NCBI GenBank assembly: GCA_023424785.1
Contig: JAFADP010000157.1
Location: forward strand, 1 to 16,590
DNA from: Bacillota bacterium
GTDB taxonomy: Bacteria > Bacillota > Clostridia > Clostridiales > Clostridiaceae
Length of the DNA stretch: 16,590 bases
Reading direction: 5' to 3'
A program made the position numbers and the translations under genes. This document shows, one piece after another, positions 6,546 to 14,399 of this stretch. Under the pieces are notes generated by a model. It was not told the origin of the DNA and did not search any database. It saw only the letters and a program-made list of their open reading frames with translations. Numbering within the stretch: position 1 is the first letter of the stretch; every line of letters begins with the position of its first letter.

Positions 6546-7571
6546 ATGTCATCAATAACATTACAATTTCACATAACTAATAGATGTAATAAGAGATGTT
6601 CTCATTGCTATCAAAATAATTATAGTTGTGAAGAATTTACTACAGAAGAACTTAAAAATATTATTAAACAGTATAGAGAACTTTTAAAGAAGTATAATAA
6701 AGAAAAGAATGTTAATGAAAGAGGCCATATTAATATTACAGGCGGTGAGCCTTTTGTAAGAGAAGATATTTGGGAGATTTTGGATTACATAAAAAAATAT
6801 AAAAATGAATTTACCTTTGGAATACTTACTAATGGTTCATTTCTTATAGAAGAAGTAGTAAAAAGGTTGAAAACATATAATCCTAGAATAATTCAAGTTA
6901 GTTTAGATGGAAATAAAGAGATGCATAATAAAATTAGAGGGGAAGGCTCTTATGAAGAAGTTATACAAGCTATAAAGCTATTAAAAAAATATAAGATTAA
7001 ATGTTTAGTTTCATTTACTGCAAATAATAAAAATTATAAGCTCTTTCCAGAAGTTGTTTCAATTTCAAGAAGAGCAGGAGCTTATAAAGTATGGACAGAT
7101 AGAATGGTGCCTATAGGCAGTGGATTATGTAAAAATGAAGTGAGTACACTTACTCCTGAAGAAGTTGTAGATTATGTTAATATAATAAAAAGAACAAAAA
7201 ATTCTTTTATAAATAAATATAGTAAAATAATTGTTAGTTCAGAAAGAAGTTTACAGTTTTTAAGTGGTGAGGATGCTTCTTATATATGTACAGCAGGGGA
7301 TGGATTAATTATTGTACAAGAAGATGGAGATGTACTTCCATGTAGAAGACTTCCTTTAGTTGCAGGTAATATAAGAAAAGATAGTTTAATTAATATATAT
7401 TATAATTCTCCTATTATGAAAAAAATACGATGCTTTAAAGAAAGACCTAAGGGGTGTGAAAAGTGTAATTTTTATGGTATATGTAAAGGAGGTGCTAAAT
7501 GTATATCTTATGGCATTTATGGTGATTATACATATGGCGATTATGGGTGTATATTAAAGGAGAAAAAATGA
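6546..7571 (+). CDS. Radical SAM/SPASM enzyme, putative peptide maturase
   Basis: A 341-residue cytoplasmic radical SAM enzyme. The core 4Fe-4S cluster motif CX3CX2C is C14, C18, C21, the SAM-binding GGEP is 66-69, and SLDGN is at 119-123. The C-terminal SPASM-type auxiliary cluster region has C248, C266 (in GDVLPC, the G-x4-C element), C304, C307, C313, C319 and C335, plus C296. It resembles anaerobic maturases that install thioether or carbon crosslinks in ribosomal peptides. No separate N-terminal RRE leader-binding domain is present; the protein begins directly at the barrel. AGAGGAG (6528-6534) precedes ATG 6546. It lies 18 bases after the CXX-repeat gene and overlaps the metallopeptidase gene (ATGA). 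Peptide modification is inferred from fold and context; heme- or cofactor-pathway SPASM enzymes are alternatives. The fold call is firm. Confidence 0.9.
   Translation: MSSITLQFHITNRCNKRCSHCYQNNYSCEEFTTEELKNIIKQYRELLKKYNKEKNVNERGHINITGGEPFVREDIWEILDYIKKYKNEFTFGILTNGSFLIEEVVKRLKTYNPRIIQVSLDGNKEMHNKIRGEGSYEEVIQAIKLLKKYKIKCLVSFTANNKNYKLFPEVVSISRRAGAYKVWTDRMVPIGSGLCKNEVSTLTPEEVVDYVNIIKRTKNSFINKYSKIIVSSERSLQFLSGEDASYICTAGDGLIIVQEDGDVLPCRRLPLVAGNIRKDSLINIYYNSPIMKKIRCFKERPKGCEKCNFYGICKGGAKCISYGIYGDYTYGDYGCILKEKK
7556..7562 (+). promoter_or_regulatory. Ribosome binding site that decides the metallopeptidase start
   Basis: AAAGGAG lies inside the last radical SAM codons, five bases before ATG 7568, whose TG is part of the radical SAM stop TGA (7569-7571). 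This ATGA arrangement makes reinitiation by the same ribosomes likely and argues for matched amounts of the two proteins. Confidence 0.75.
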
Positions 7572-8272
7572 TATTTCAATTAGAAGAAAATAAAATAGAA
7601 ATTGAAGTTATATATAGAAAGAGAAAAAATGTATCTATTCAAGTAGATATTAATGGAGGGGTTAAGGTTATAGCCCCTCCTAATGTTACCCAAAAAAGAA
7701 TTTTAGAAATTTTAGACAATAACAAGTTATGGGTAAGTAAAAAATTAAATGAGATGAAGGAAATTTCATCTAAAAAAATTATTAGAAAGCCAATAGATGG
7801 TGAAAAGTATTTATATTTAGGAAAAAATTATACTGTTAAAATTAATTTAATTTATACTAAAAAGATTACTATAAATATAAGTGGAGAAAATTTAGTTATA
7901 AATACATATACAAAGGGAGAGCAAACTTTAAAACTTGCTTTAGAAAAATGGTATAGAGAAAAAACTTTATGTCTTGCAATAGAAAGAATAGATAATTATA
8001 AACACTTATTTAAAGATAAGGTTAGGTATATAAAATCTAAGGAACAGAAGAAAAGATGGGCAAGTTGTACAGGGAATAATGATATATTATTTAATTGGAG
8101 GCTTTCTATGGCTCCTTTAGAGGTGTTTGATTATATTGTAATTCATGAAATGTGTCATATGGAACATAGAAATCATGGAAAGTATTTTTGGAAAGCAGTT
8201 TATAACATTATGCCTAACTATAAAGAAAGTGAAAAATACTTAAAAGAAAATGGCATGAACTTAAGTATATAA
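7568..8272 (+). CDS. YgjP-type (M48/DUF45) zinc metallopeptidase
   Basis: A 234-residue protein of the YgjP-like metallopeptidase family (PF01863). The zinc site is H193-E-M-C-H197, with the third ligand H203 in HRNHGKYFW, the usual HExxH-x5-H arrangement. The N-terminal beta-rich half (RKRKNVSIQV, then IAPPNVTQKRI) and RWASCTGNNDILFNWRL before the active site are also typical. No signal peptide or membrane helix is seen, so it is cytoplasmic. The start is ATG 7568, overlapping the radical SAM stop (ATGA); AAAGGAG (7556-7562) lies five bases upstream. A start seven codons earlier (7547) would lie upstream of this site and is less likely. Family members have poorly known substrates. The coupling to the radical SAM gene suggests a role in processing the same target, which is inference. 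Confidence 0.88.
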   Translation: MIFQLEENKIEIEVIYRKRKNVSIQVDINGGVKVIAPPNVTQKRILEILDNNKLWVSKKLNEMKEISSKKIIRKPIDGEKYLYLGKNYTVKINLIYTKKITINISGENLVINTYTKGEQTLKLALEKWYREKTLCLAIERIDNYKHLFKDKVRYIKSKEQKKRWASCTGNNDILFNWRLSMAPLEVFDYIVIHEMCHMEHRNHGKYFWKAVYNIMPNYKESEKYLKENGMNLSI

Positions 8273-8289
8273 AATAGGATGGTGAAAGT

Positions 8290-9495
8290 ATGAGAATATT
8301 ACATACAGCAGATTTTCATTTAGGAAAAAACCTTGAAGGTATAAGCAGAATGGATGAACAAGAAAAATTTTTAAATGATTTTGTAGATATAGTTAAAGAA
8401 AATAACATAGATTTAGTTATTATAGCAGGAGATATTTATGATAGTTCAAATCCACCTGCAAGAGCAGAAAAGATGTTTTACAATACTTTAAAAAGAATTT
8501 CTGAGAATGGAGAGAGACTTACTTTAGTTATTTCAGGTAATCATGACAATCCTGATAGATTAGTAGCAGCAGGTCCTCTTGCAAGGGAGCATGGAATAAT
8601 AATGGTTGGAACTCCTAAAAGTGTAGTAGATGTTGGAGAATATGGACAGCATAAGGTTCTGAATTCAGGTGAAGGATTTATAGAAATTGAAATTAATAAT
8701 GAAAAAGCTGTTATTCTAACACTTCCATATCCTAGTGAAAAAAGATTAAATGAAGTAATTTATAATGAAATGATAGACGAAGAAGAAAAAGCAAAGTCTT
8801 ATAGTGATAGAATTCATAGTTTATTTGATATTTTAGAAAAGAATTATAGAGAAGATACTATTAATCTTGTAGCTACTCACCTTTTTACAATGGGAAGTGA
8901 AGAAGGAGGATCAGAAAGAGCAATACAGCTTGGTGGAAGTTATATTGTAGATGGAGGATGTTTCCCGGAGAAAGCTCAGTACATTGCTTTAGGCCATATA
9001 CATAAACCTCAAGTAGTACCAGGAACTAATAAGAGAGCAAGGTATTCTGGATCTCCAATTCATTATAATAAAAAGGAAATAGCTTTTGATAAAAAATGTT
9101 TTATTATTGATGTCAAAGTGGGAGAGGAGGCTAATATAAGTGAACTTCCATTTAAGGTATATAAACCAATAGAAATATGGAAGTGCAATAGTATAGAAGA
9201 AGCTATTGAAAAATGTAAAGAAAATAAGGATAAGGAATCATGGGTATACTTGGAAGTAAGTACAGATAGATATATAAGAGAAGATGAAATAAAAATTATG
9301 AAATCCTTAAAAGATGATATATTAGAAGTTATTCCTAAAATTAAAAGTGAAGAAAATGAAGAAGAGAGCTTAAAAAATATTTCGGAAAAAAGTTTTGAAG
9401 AAATGTTTAGAGATTTTTATAAAAAAGAAAGAGATGTAGAGCCTACAGATGAGATAGTAGAACTCTTATTATCAATTATGGAAGGAGATGAATAA
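8290..9495 (+). CDS. sbcD: Exonuclease SbcCD, nuclease subunit SbcD (Mre11-like)
   Basis: A 401-residue metallophosphoesterase that, with SbcC, cleaves DNA hairpins and protein-blocked double-strand ends in a Mn-dependent reaction. The five phosphoesterase motifs are visible: DFH (D8, H10), GDIYD (47-51), GNHD (83-86), ATH (195-197) and GHIH (235-238). The capping domain fills roughly 270-340. The acidic, charged C-terminus (SEENEEESLK, then a helix ending LLLSIMEGDE) is where SbcC contact is expected. ATG 8290 is preceded by AGGATGGTGA. The gene begins 17 bases after the metallopeptidase stop and ends 3 bases before sbcC, whose ribosome binding site lies inside the sbcD end. Length and motifs are normal for the family. 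Confidence 0.95.
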   Translation: MRILHTADFHLGKNLEGISRMDEQEKFLNDFVDIVKENNIDLVIIAGDIYDSSNPPARAEKMFYNTLKRISENGERLTLVISGNHDNPDRLVAAGPLAREHGIIMVGTPKSVVDVGEYGQHKVLNSGEGFIEIEINNEKAVILTLPYPSEKRLNEVIYNEMIDEEEKAKSYSDRIHSLFDILEKNYREDTINLVATHLFTMGSEEGGSERAIQLGGSYIVDGGCFPEKAQYIALGHIHKPQVVPGTNKRARYSGSPIHYNKKEIAFDKKCFIIDVKVGEEANISELPFKVYKPIEIWKCNSIEEAIEKCKENKDKESWVYLEVSTDRYIREDEIKIMKSLKDDILEVIPKIKSEENEEESLKNISEKSFEEMFRDFYKKERDVEPTDEIVELLLSIMEGDE

Positions 9496-9498
9496 CAA

Positions 9499-12400
9499 GT
9501 GAAACCAATAAAACTTAAGGTAAAGGGATTAAATAGTTTTATAGAAGAGCAAGTTATAGATTTTGAGAAATTAACTAGTAAGGGGTTATTTGGGATTTTT
9601 GGTCCTACAGGAAGTGGAAAGTCAACAGTGTTAGATGGTATAACTTTAGCTTTATATGGAGATTTATCAAGGAAAAGTTCAAATTATATAAATACTAATT
9701 GTAAAACATTAAGTGTAAGTTATGAGTTTCAAATTTCATCATCTACCATAAAAAGATATAGGGTAAATAGAGATTTTAAAAGAGATAGTAAGACAGGAGC
9801 ACCAAGAGCAGCAGGTGTAAAATTATTAGATATTACAAATGAAGAAGCAGAAGTACTAGCAGATAAAGTAAATACAGTAAATAAAGCTTGTCAGGAGATT
9901 ATAGGATTATCATTAGAGGATTTTACTAGAACAGTCGTATTACCACAAGGAAAGTTTAGTGAATTCTTAAAGTTAGAAGGAAAACAAAGACGTGAAATGC
10001 TAGAAAGATTATTTAATCTTCAAAATTATGGAGATAACTTAAGTTCAAAATTGTCTAGTGAAATATATAAAGAAAAAAATGAGTATAACATTTTAAGTGG
10101 AGAACTTAAAGGCTTTGAAGGAATTAGTACTGAAATTATAACTTCTAGAGAAGAGGACTTAAAAGTAAAGAGAAATGACTTTAATAAATTAGTTAAATTA
10201 ATAGAACATATTAATATTGAATTTAAAGAAAAAGAAGAATTATGGAAGCTTCAAAATGAATTATTAAAATTAAAACAAGAAGAAGAAGCACTAAAAGTAA
10301 GAGGGGAAGAAATAAATGGATATAAGGAAAAAATAGATAGGGCATCTCATGCATGGAATGTTAATCCATATATTATTTCTTATGAAAGAACTTTAGAAGG
10401 TATAAGTGAAGTTAAAAAAAATACTGAATCACTAAAAAACAAAGTTTCTACTTTATTACAACTTAAAGAAAAAGCAGAGAATACATTTAATAATATTAAA
10501 AAAAGAAAAGATGAGGAGTTACCTGATCTTATTGTAAAAGAGGAGAAAATTTTATCAGCTATTGAAGAAGAAAAAAACTTAAAGGCTTTAGAAGAAGAGA
10601 ACAGTATAAATAAAATAGAAATTAAAAAGTTAAGAGCATTATATAAAGATATTGAACTTAAAATAAAGGAAAAAGAACAAGAAGTAAATATTATAAGCTC
10701 AAATATAAAAGCATGGGAAAAGGAAATTGAGGATCTTAATATAGAAGAAAGTATTAAAGCAGGGATTCAAAAAGGTCTCTTAGTAGAGGATAGAGTTAAT
10801 TCATTAGAGAAAATTTATAATGATAATATTAAAAAGAAAAATACTTTAATTGAAGATATAGAAAAAGAAAATAGTGAAATTAATAAATTAGAGCCAGTTT
10901 TAATTGAAAAGAATAATTTATTTAATAATATAATAGAAAAATTAGAGGATTTAATTAAGAATAATTCTTTAGAGAATATTGATTTACTGGAAGAACAAAG
11001 ATTAGTTAGAGATTTAAAAGATAAACTAAAGGTTCATGAAGAAAATACACAAATATTAAATAAATCTAAAAACGACAAAGATAAATTAGAAAGTGAATTA
11101 AATGAAAAATTAAAATTAAAAGAAGGGGACTTAAGTAAACTTCAAAAGCTTAAAAAAGATTATGAAGAAATAAAAATAGAACATATAGCTCATGAATTGA
11201 GAAAAAACTTAAGTGATGGAGAAGTATGTCCTGTATGTGGAGCATTACATCATAACATAGAAAATATAAAAATAAATGAAAACATTAATATAAATAATAT
11301 TGAAGAAAGTATTCAAGCATTAGAAAGTAGTATTAAAGTTTTAGAAGAAGAAATTACTATAATAAAAACAAAAATATGCTCTCAAGATGAAAAGATAAGT
11401 GAGTGTAATAATATATTAAAATCAATAGAATTAAATATAAATAGGGAAGAGATAGAAAAAAGAGAAATACAATTTATAAAGTTACAAGAGAGTATATTAA
11501 TTTTTAATAAGACTAAAGAAGAATTAGATAATAAAAAGGAAGTATTAAAGGAAGAAATTTTTGATTTAAATACTAAAATAAATAAATTTAAAACTATACT
11601 TGAAGAAAATAATAAACAATTAAAATTTATAAATGGAGATATAGAAGTAAGTAGTGATGAATTAGAAACTAATAAGAAAAACTTAAATGAATTAAAGAAA
11701 GAGTTTAATATAGATAATTTTAAAACTTTTAACAAGTTATTAATTGAAAAAGAAAGAGAAAAGAATAGTAAAGAAAAAGAATTAAAAGTTAATAGAGAAA
11801 AATTAGAAAGTTTAAATAAAGATAGAGAAAACTTTAAAAATGAACTTTCAATAATAAAAGAAGAAGGAGCAGCATTAAAGAGTAAAATAGAGGAGAAAGA
11901 TGAAGTTATAAGGCTAAAGAGAGAAGCTATTAAAGTTAAAGTTGGAGAGCAAAGTGATTTAGCCACTTATTTGCTTAGTGTAAGAAATGAAATAAAAAGT
12001 ATAGAGCAATCATTTAAAAAAGAAGAAGAAAATAAAGAAGTTAGAGATAAGGAATATCAAGAGTATAATGAAAAGCTCCTAGAAAGTATGGGAAAAGAAA
12101 GTCAGCTTTTAAGTAAAAGTAAAGAAGAGAAAGAAGATGTAGAAAATGCTTTAAAGAATGAAGGCTTTGAATGTATTGAAGAAGTAAAAAGAGAATTATT
12201 ATCTAAAGAAGAAATAAATAAAATAAGTACAATTATTGAAAATTATAAAGAAAAATTATCTAAAATTATAGGAACAATTGAAAGTTTAGAGAATAAGAGA
12301 AATAATCAAAGCATAACTGAAGATGAATGGATTAATATTCAAAATATTAAAAAAGAAAAAGAAGAGTTATTAGAACAGGAAAAAGAAGAAGTAATAAAGC

Positions 12401-12990
12401 TAGAGCAAGAGATAAGTAATTTACATGTGAAGATGAAACAACTTGGCGAGTTAATAAAAAATAAAGAAAAAATAGAGCATAAATTAGCATTATTAAATGA
12501 TCTTGAGAAATTATTTAAGGGAAAAAGGTTTGTTGAGTTTGTTGCAATAACAAGACTTAAGTATATATCATTAGAGGCATCTAAGAAATTAAAGGAAATA
12601 AGTAATGGTAATTATGGATTGGAAGTTGATGAAAATGGTAAGTTTATAATTAGAGATTATAAAAATGGAGGAGCAGAAAGAGATGCATCTACACTATCTG
12701 GAGGAGAAACTTTCTTAGCTTCTTTAGCACTAGCATTGGCACTTTCATCAGAAATACAACTTAAGGGTACTGCACCATTAGAATTATTTTTCTTAGATGA
12801 AGGCTTTGGAACTTTAGATGATAATTTATTAGAAATAGTTATGAATTCACTAGAAAGAATTCATAATAATAAGTTAAGTGTAGGAATAATAAGTCACGTA
12901 GAATCTATAAAAAACAGAGTACCAGTAAAATTACTAATAACACCAGCAAAAGCAGGGATGGGAGGTAGTAAAGTTAAAATAGAAGTTTAG
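9499..12990 (+). CDS. sbcC: Exonuclease SbcCD, ATPase subunit SbcC (Rad50-like)
   Basis: A 1163-residue SMC/Rad50-like ATPase that binds SbcD and tethers DNA ends. The N-terminal lobe has Walker A GPTGSGKST (35-43) and, at about 152-157, the Q-loop segment LPQGKF. Two very long Lys/Glu-rich coiled-coil arms (about 190-1010) flank the zinc hook CPVC (577-580), almost exactly at the protein midpoint, as expected for a dimerising Rad50 hook. The C-terminal lobe has signature LSGGE (1066-1070), Walker B LFFLDE (1096-1101) with the D-loop GTLD (1104-1107), and switch H1133. The start is GTG 9499, supported by GAAGGAGA (9481-9488). The A-rich coding of the coiled coil creates a long antisense frame that is not a gene. 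Nothing is missing. Confidence 0.95.
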   Translation: MKPIKLKVKGLNSFIEEQVIDFEKLTSKGLFGIFGPTGSGKSTVLDGITLALYGDLSRKSSNYINTNCKTLSVSYEFQISSSTIKRYRVNRDFKRDSKTGAPRAAGVKLLDITNEEAEVLADKVNTVNKACQEIIGLSLEDFTRTVVLPQGKFSEFLKLEGKQRREMLERLFNLQNYGDNLSSKLSSEIYKEKNEYNILSGELKGFEGISTEIITSREEDLKVKRNDFNKLVKLIEHINIEFKEKEELWKLQNELLKLKQEEEALKVRGEEINGYKEKIDRASHAWNVNPYIISYERTLEGISEVKKNTESLKNKVSTLLQLKEKAENTFNNIKKRKDEELPDLIVKEEKILSAIEEEKNLKALEEENSINKIEIKKLRALYKDIELKIKEKEQEVNIISSNIKAWEKEIEDLNIEESIKAGIQKGLLVEDRVNSLEKIYNDNIKKKNTLIEDIEKENSEINKLEPVLIEKNNLFNNIIEKLEDLIKNNSLENIDLLEEQRLVRDLKDKLKVHEENTQILNKSKNDKDKLESELNEKLKLKEGDLSKLQKLKKDYEEIKIEHIAHELRKNLSDGEVCPVCGALHHNIENIKINENININNIEESIQALESSIKVLEEEITIIKTKICSQDEKISECNNILKSIELNINREEIEKREIQFIKLQESILIFNKTKEELDNKKEVLKEEIFDLNTKINKFKTILEENNKQLKFINGDIEVSSDELETNKKNLNELKKEFNIDNFKTFNKLLIEKEREKNSKEKELKVNREKLESLNKDRENFKNELSIIKEEGAALKSKIEEKDEVIRLKREAIKVKVGEQSDLATYLLSVRNEIKSIEQSFKKEEENKEVRDKEYQEYNEKLLESMGKESQLLSKSKEEKEDVENALKNEGFECIEEVKRELLSKEEINKISTIIENYKEKLSKIIGTIESLENKRNNQSITEDEWINIQNIKKEKEELLEQEKEEVIKLEQEISNLHVKMKQLGELIKNKEKIEHKLALLNDLEKLFKGKRFVEFVAITRLKYISLEASKKLKEISNGNYGLEVDENGKFIIRDYKNGGAERDASTLSGGETFLASLALALALSSEIQLKGTAPLELFFLDEGFGTLDDNLLEIVMNSLERIHNNKLSVGIISHVESIKNRVPVKLLITPAKAGMGGSKVKIEV

Positions 12991-13049
12991 AGCTAAGGTT
13001 TTCGATGTTTATAGAAATAACCTTCTAAAGTCTTTAAAATAAAAATATA

Positions 13050-13078
13050 TTGAAATTTAATATACTAAACTCTATAAT
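13050..13078 (+). promoter_or_regulatory. Sigma-A type promoter for ychF
   Basis: TTGAAA (13050-13055), a 17-base spacer and a perfect TATAAT (13073-13078) form a near-consensus housekeeping promoter. The predicted start site is near 13085, with a good ribosome binding site at about 13102-13109 and ATG 13118, giving a short leader of about 30 bases. An inverted repeat overlaps the -10 box. Confidence 0.65.
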
Positions 13079-13092
13079 TTAATATAGAGTTT
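13067..13092. repeat. Inverted repeat overlapping the ychF -10 box
   Basis: AAACTCTATA (13067-13076) and TATAGAGTTT (13083-13092) form a perfect 10-bp inverted repeat with a six-base loop; a five-T run (13090-13094) overlaps its right end. It could be a weak terminator for sbcC readthrough, an operator at the ychF promoter, or both. It cannot fold in the ychF transcript if that begins near 13085. Confidence 0.5.
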
Positions 13093-13117
13093 TTAAAAGA
13101 AAGAGGAGAAATACATA

Positions 13118-14215
13118 ATGAAGTTAGGAATTGTAGGGTTACCAAACGTAGGTAAGAGTACTTTATTTAATGCAATAACAAAGGCAGGAGCAGAATCTGC
13201 TAACTATCCATTCTGTACAATAGAACCAAATGTAGGAGTTGTTTCTGTACCAGATAAAAGACTAGATGTTTTAGAAAAGATGTATGGAACTAAGAGAAAG
13301 GTTTATACAGCAATAGAATTTTATGATATAGCAGGTCTTGTAAGAGGAGCTTCTAAGGGTGAAGGACTAGGTAATAAGTTTTTATCTCATATAAGAGAAG
13401 TTGCGTCTATTGTTCACGTTGTTAGATGTTTTGATGATGGAAATGTTGTTCATGTTGATGGTTCAGTAGATCCAATAAGAGATATTGAGACTATAAACCT
13501 TGAATTAATATTCTCAGACTTAGAAGTTCTTGAAAGAAGAATGGAAAAATCATTAAAGCTTGTAAGATCAGGAGATAAAACTGCTAAGTTTGAATATGGA
13601 GTAATGGAAAGAGTAAAAGCTCAATTAGAAAAAAATCTTCCAGTAAGAACATTAGAAACAACTGAAGAAGAAGCAGAATTTATAAAGAGCTTATTCTTAA
13701 TAACTTCTAAGCCAGTATTATATGCTTGTAATGTTTCAGAAGATGACATAATGAATGGAACTGAAGAAAATAAGTATGTTCAAATGGTAAGAGAATATGC
13801 AGAAAAAGAAAATTCAGGAGTTATGATAGTTTGTGCTAAGTTAGAAGAGGAATTATCAGGACTTGATGAAGAAGAAAAAGCAGAAATGTTATCTGAATAT
13901 GGACTAGAAGAATCAGGACTTGATAAATTAATACAAGCGTCATATAAGTTACTTGGACTTATGAGTTTCTTAACTGCAGGAGTACAAGAAGTAAGAGCTT
14001 GGACAATTAAGGTAGGAACTAAAGCACCACAAGCTGCTGGAAAAATTCATTCAGATATAGAAAGAGGATTTATCAGAGCTGAAATAGTAGGATATGATGA
14101 TTTAGTTGCATGTGGTTCTGAAGCTAAAGCAAAAGAAAAAGGATTATATAGACTTGAAGGAAAAGAATATGTAATGCAAGATGGAGATGTTGTTAACTTC
14201 AGATTTAATGTATAA
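13118..14215 (+). CDS. ychF: Redox-regulated Obg-like ATPase YchF
   Basis: A 365-residue, ribosome-associated P-loop protein of the Obg/YchF (OLA1) family that prefers ATP over GTP. G1 GLPNVGKST is at 7-15 and G3 DIAG at 70-73, followed by GLVRGASKGEGLGNKFL. The G4 position is NVSE (205-208), the NxxE form that marks YchF and explains loss of guanine specificity. A helical insertion (about 130-200) and the C-terminal TGS-like domain (about 280-363, with WTIKVGTKAPQAAG and IHSDIERGFIRAE) are intact, and the length is standard. Upstream is a near-consensus promoter, downstream a strong terminator, so it is probably monocistronic. AGAGGAG precedes ATG 13118. YchF is linked to translation and oxidative stress; no direct tie to its neighbours is seen. 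Confidence 0.95.
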   Translation: MKLGIVGLPNVGKSTLFNAITKAGAESANYPFCTIEPNVGVVSVPDKRLDVLEKMYGTKRKVYTAIEFYDIAGLVRGASKGEGLGNKFLSHIREVASIVHVVRCFDDGNVVHVDGSVDPIRDIETINLELIFSDLEVLERRMEKSLKLVRSGDKTAKFEYGVMERVKAQLEKNLPVRTLETTEEEAEFIKSLFLITSKPVLYACNVSEDDIMNGTEENKYVQMVREYAEKENSGVMIVCAKLEEELSGLDEEEKAEMLSEYGLEESGLDKLIQASYKLLGLMSFLTAGVQEVRAWTIKVGTKAPQAAGKIHSDIERGFIRAEIVGYDDLVACGSEAKAKEKGLYRLEGKEYVMQDGDVVNFRFNV

Positions 14216-14238
14216 GAAAAAAATAGTTTAAATATATA

Positions 14239-14286
14239 AAAAAGTAAAAAAATTCTTCTTATTTTAGAAGGATTTTTTACTTTTTT
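14239..14286 (+). terminator. Strong intrinsic terminator after ychF
   Basis: The left arm 14239-14259 (AAAAAGTAAAAAAATTCTTCT, with the C/T core at its 3' end) pairs with the right arm 14266-14285 (starting AGAAGG, ending ACTTTTT), about 20 pairs with one G-U and one bulged A. The loop is six bases. The right arm ends in six T. It separates ychF from the rsmH operon. Confidence 0.85.
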
Positions 14287-14359
14287 AGAGAATAAGTAAA
14301 TTTGGAATAAAATTAATGAATTTTAGTTGAAAGTATAAATAAAAAATTATAAAGTATAT

Positions 14360-14391
14360 AAAGGAGTGTAAATTAAATGTGAAATAAGGAG
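14360..14391 (+). promoter_or_regulatory. rsmH leader with a start-stop element and tandem ribosome binding sites
   Basis: A good Shine-Dalgarno AAAGGAG (14360-14366) is followed ten bases later by ATG immediately joined to TGA (14377-14382). The true rsmH site AAGGAG follows (14386-14391), eight bases before ATG 14400. The rest of the 14287-14399 gap is AT-rich. TTGAAA (14327-14332) with TATAAA (14348-14353) is a possible promoter, but its 15-base spacer is short and it would place the transcript start near the first ribosome site, so I do not claim it. Confidence 0.35.
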
Positions 14392-14399
14392 TTTTAGAA

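Noticed and set aside
7547..7567. Longer metallopeptidase start at 7547
   Set aside because: It would add seven residues that overlap the radical SAM gene and would place the strong ribosome binding site (7556-7562) inside the coding sequence; ATG 7568 fits it.
11382..11966. Minus-strand 194-codon open frame inside sbcC
   Set aside because: It is antisense to the A-rich coiled-coil coding region and encodes only Ser/Leu/Phe/Asn-rich low complexity; no ribosome binding site or known domain.
12995..13024. AAGGTT / AACCTT inverted repeat after sbcC as a terminator
   Set aside because: The stem is short with a bulge and is not followed by a T-run.
14327..14353. TTGAAA and TATAAA as the rsmH promoter
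   Set aside because: The spacer is only 15 bases and the predicted transcript start would fall on the first ribosome binding site; left as unproven.
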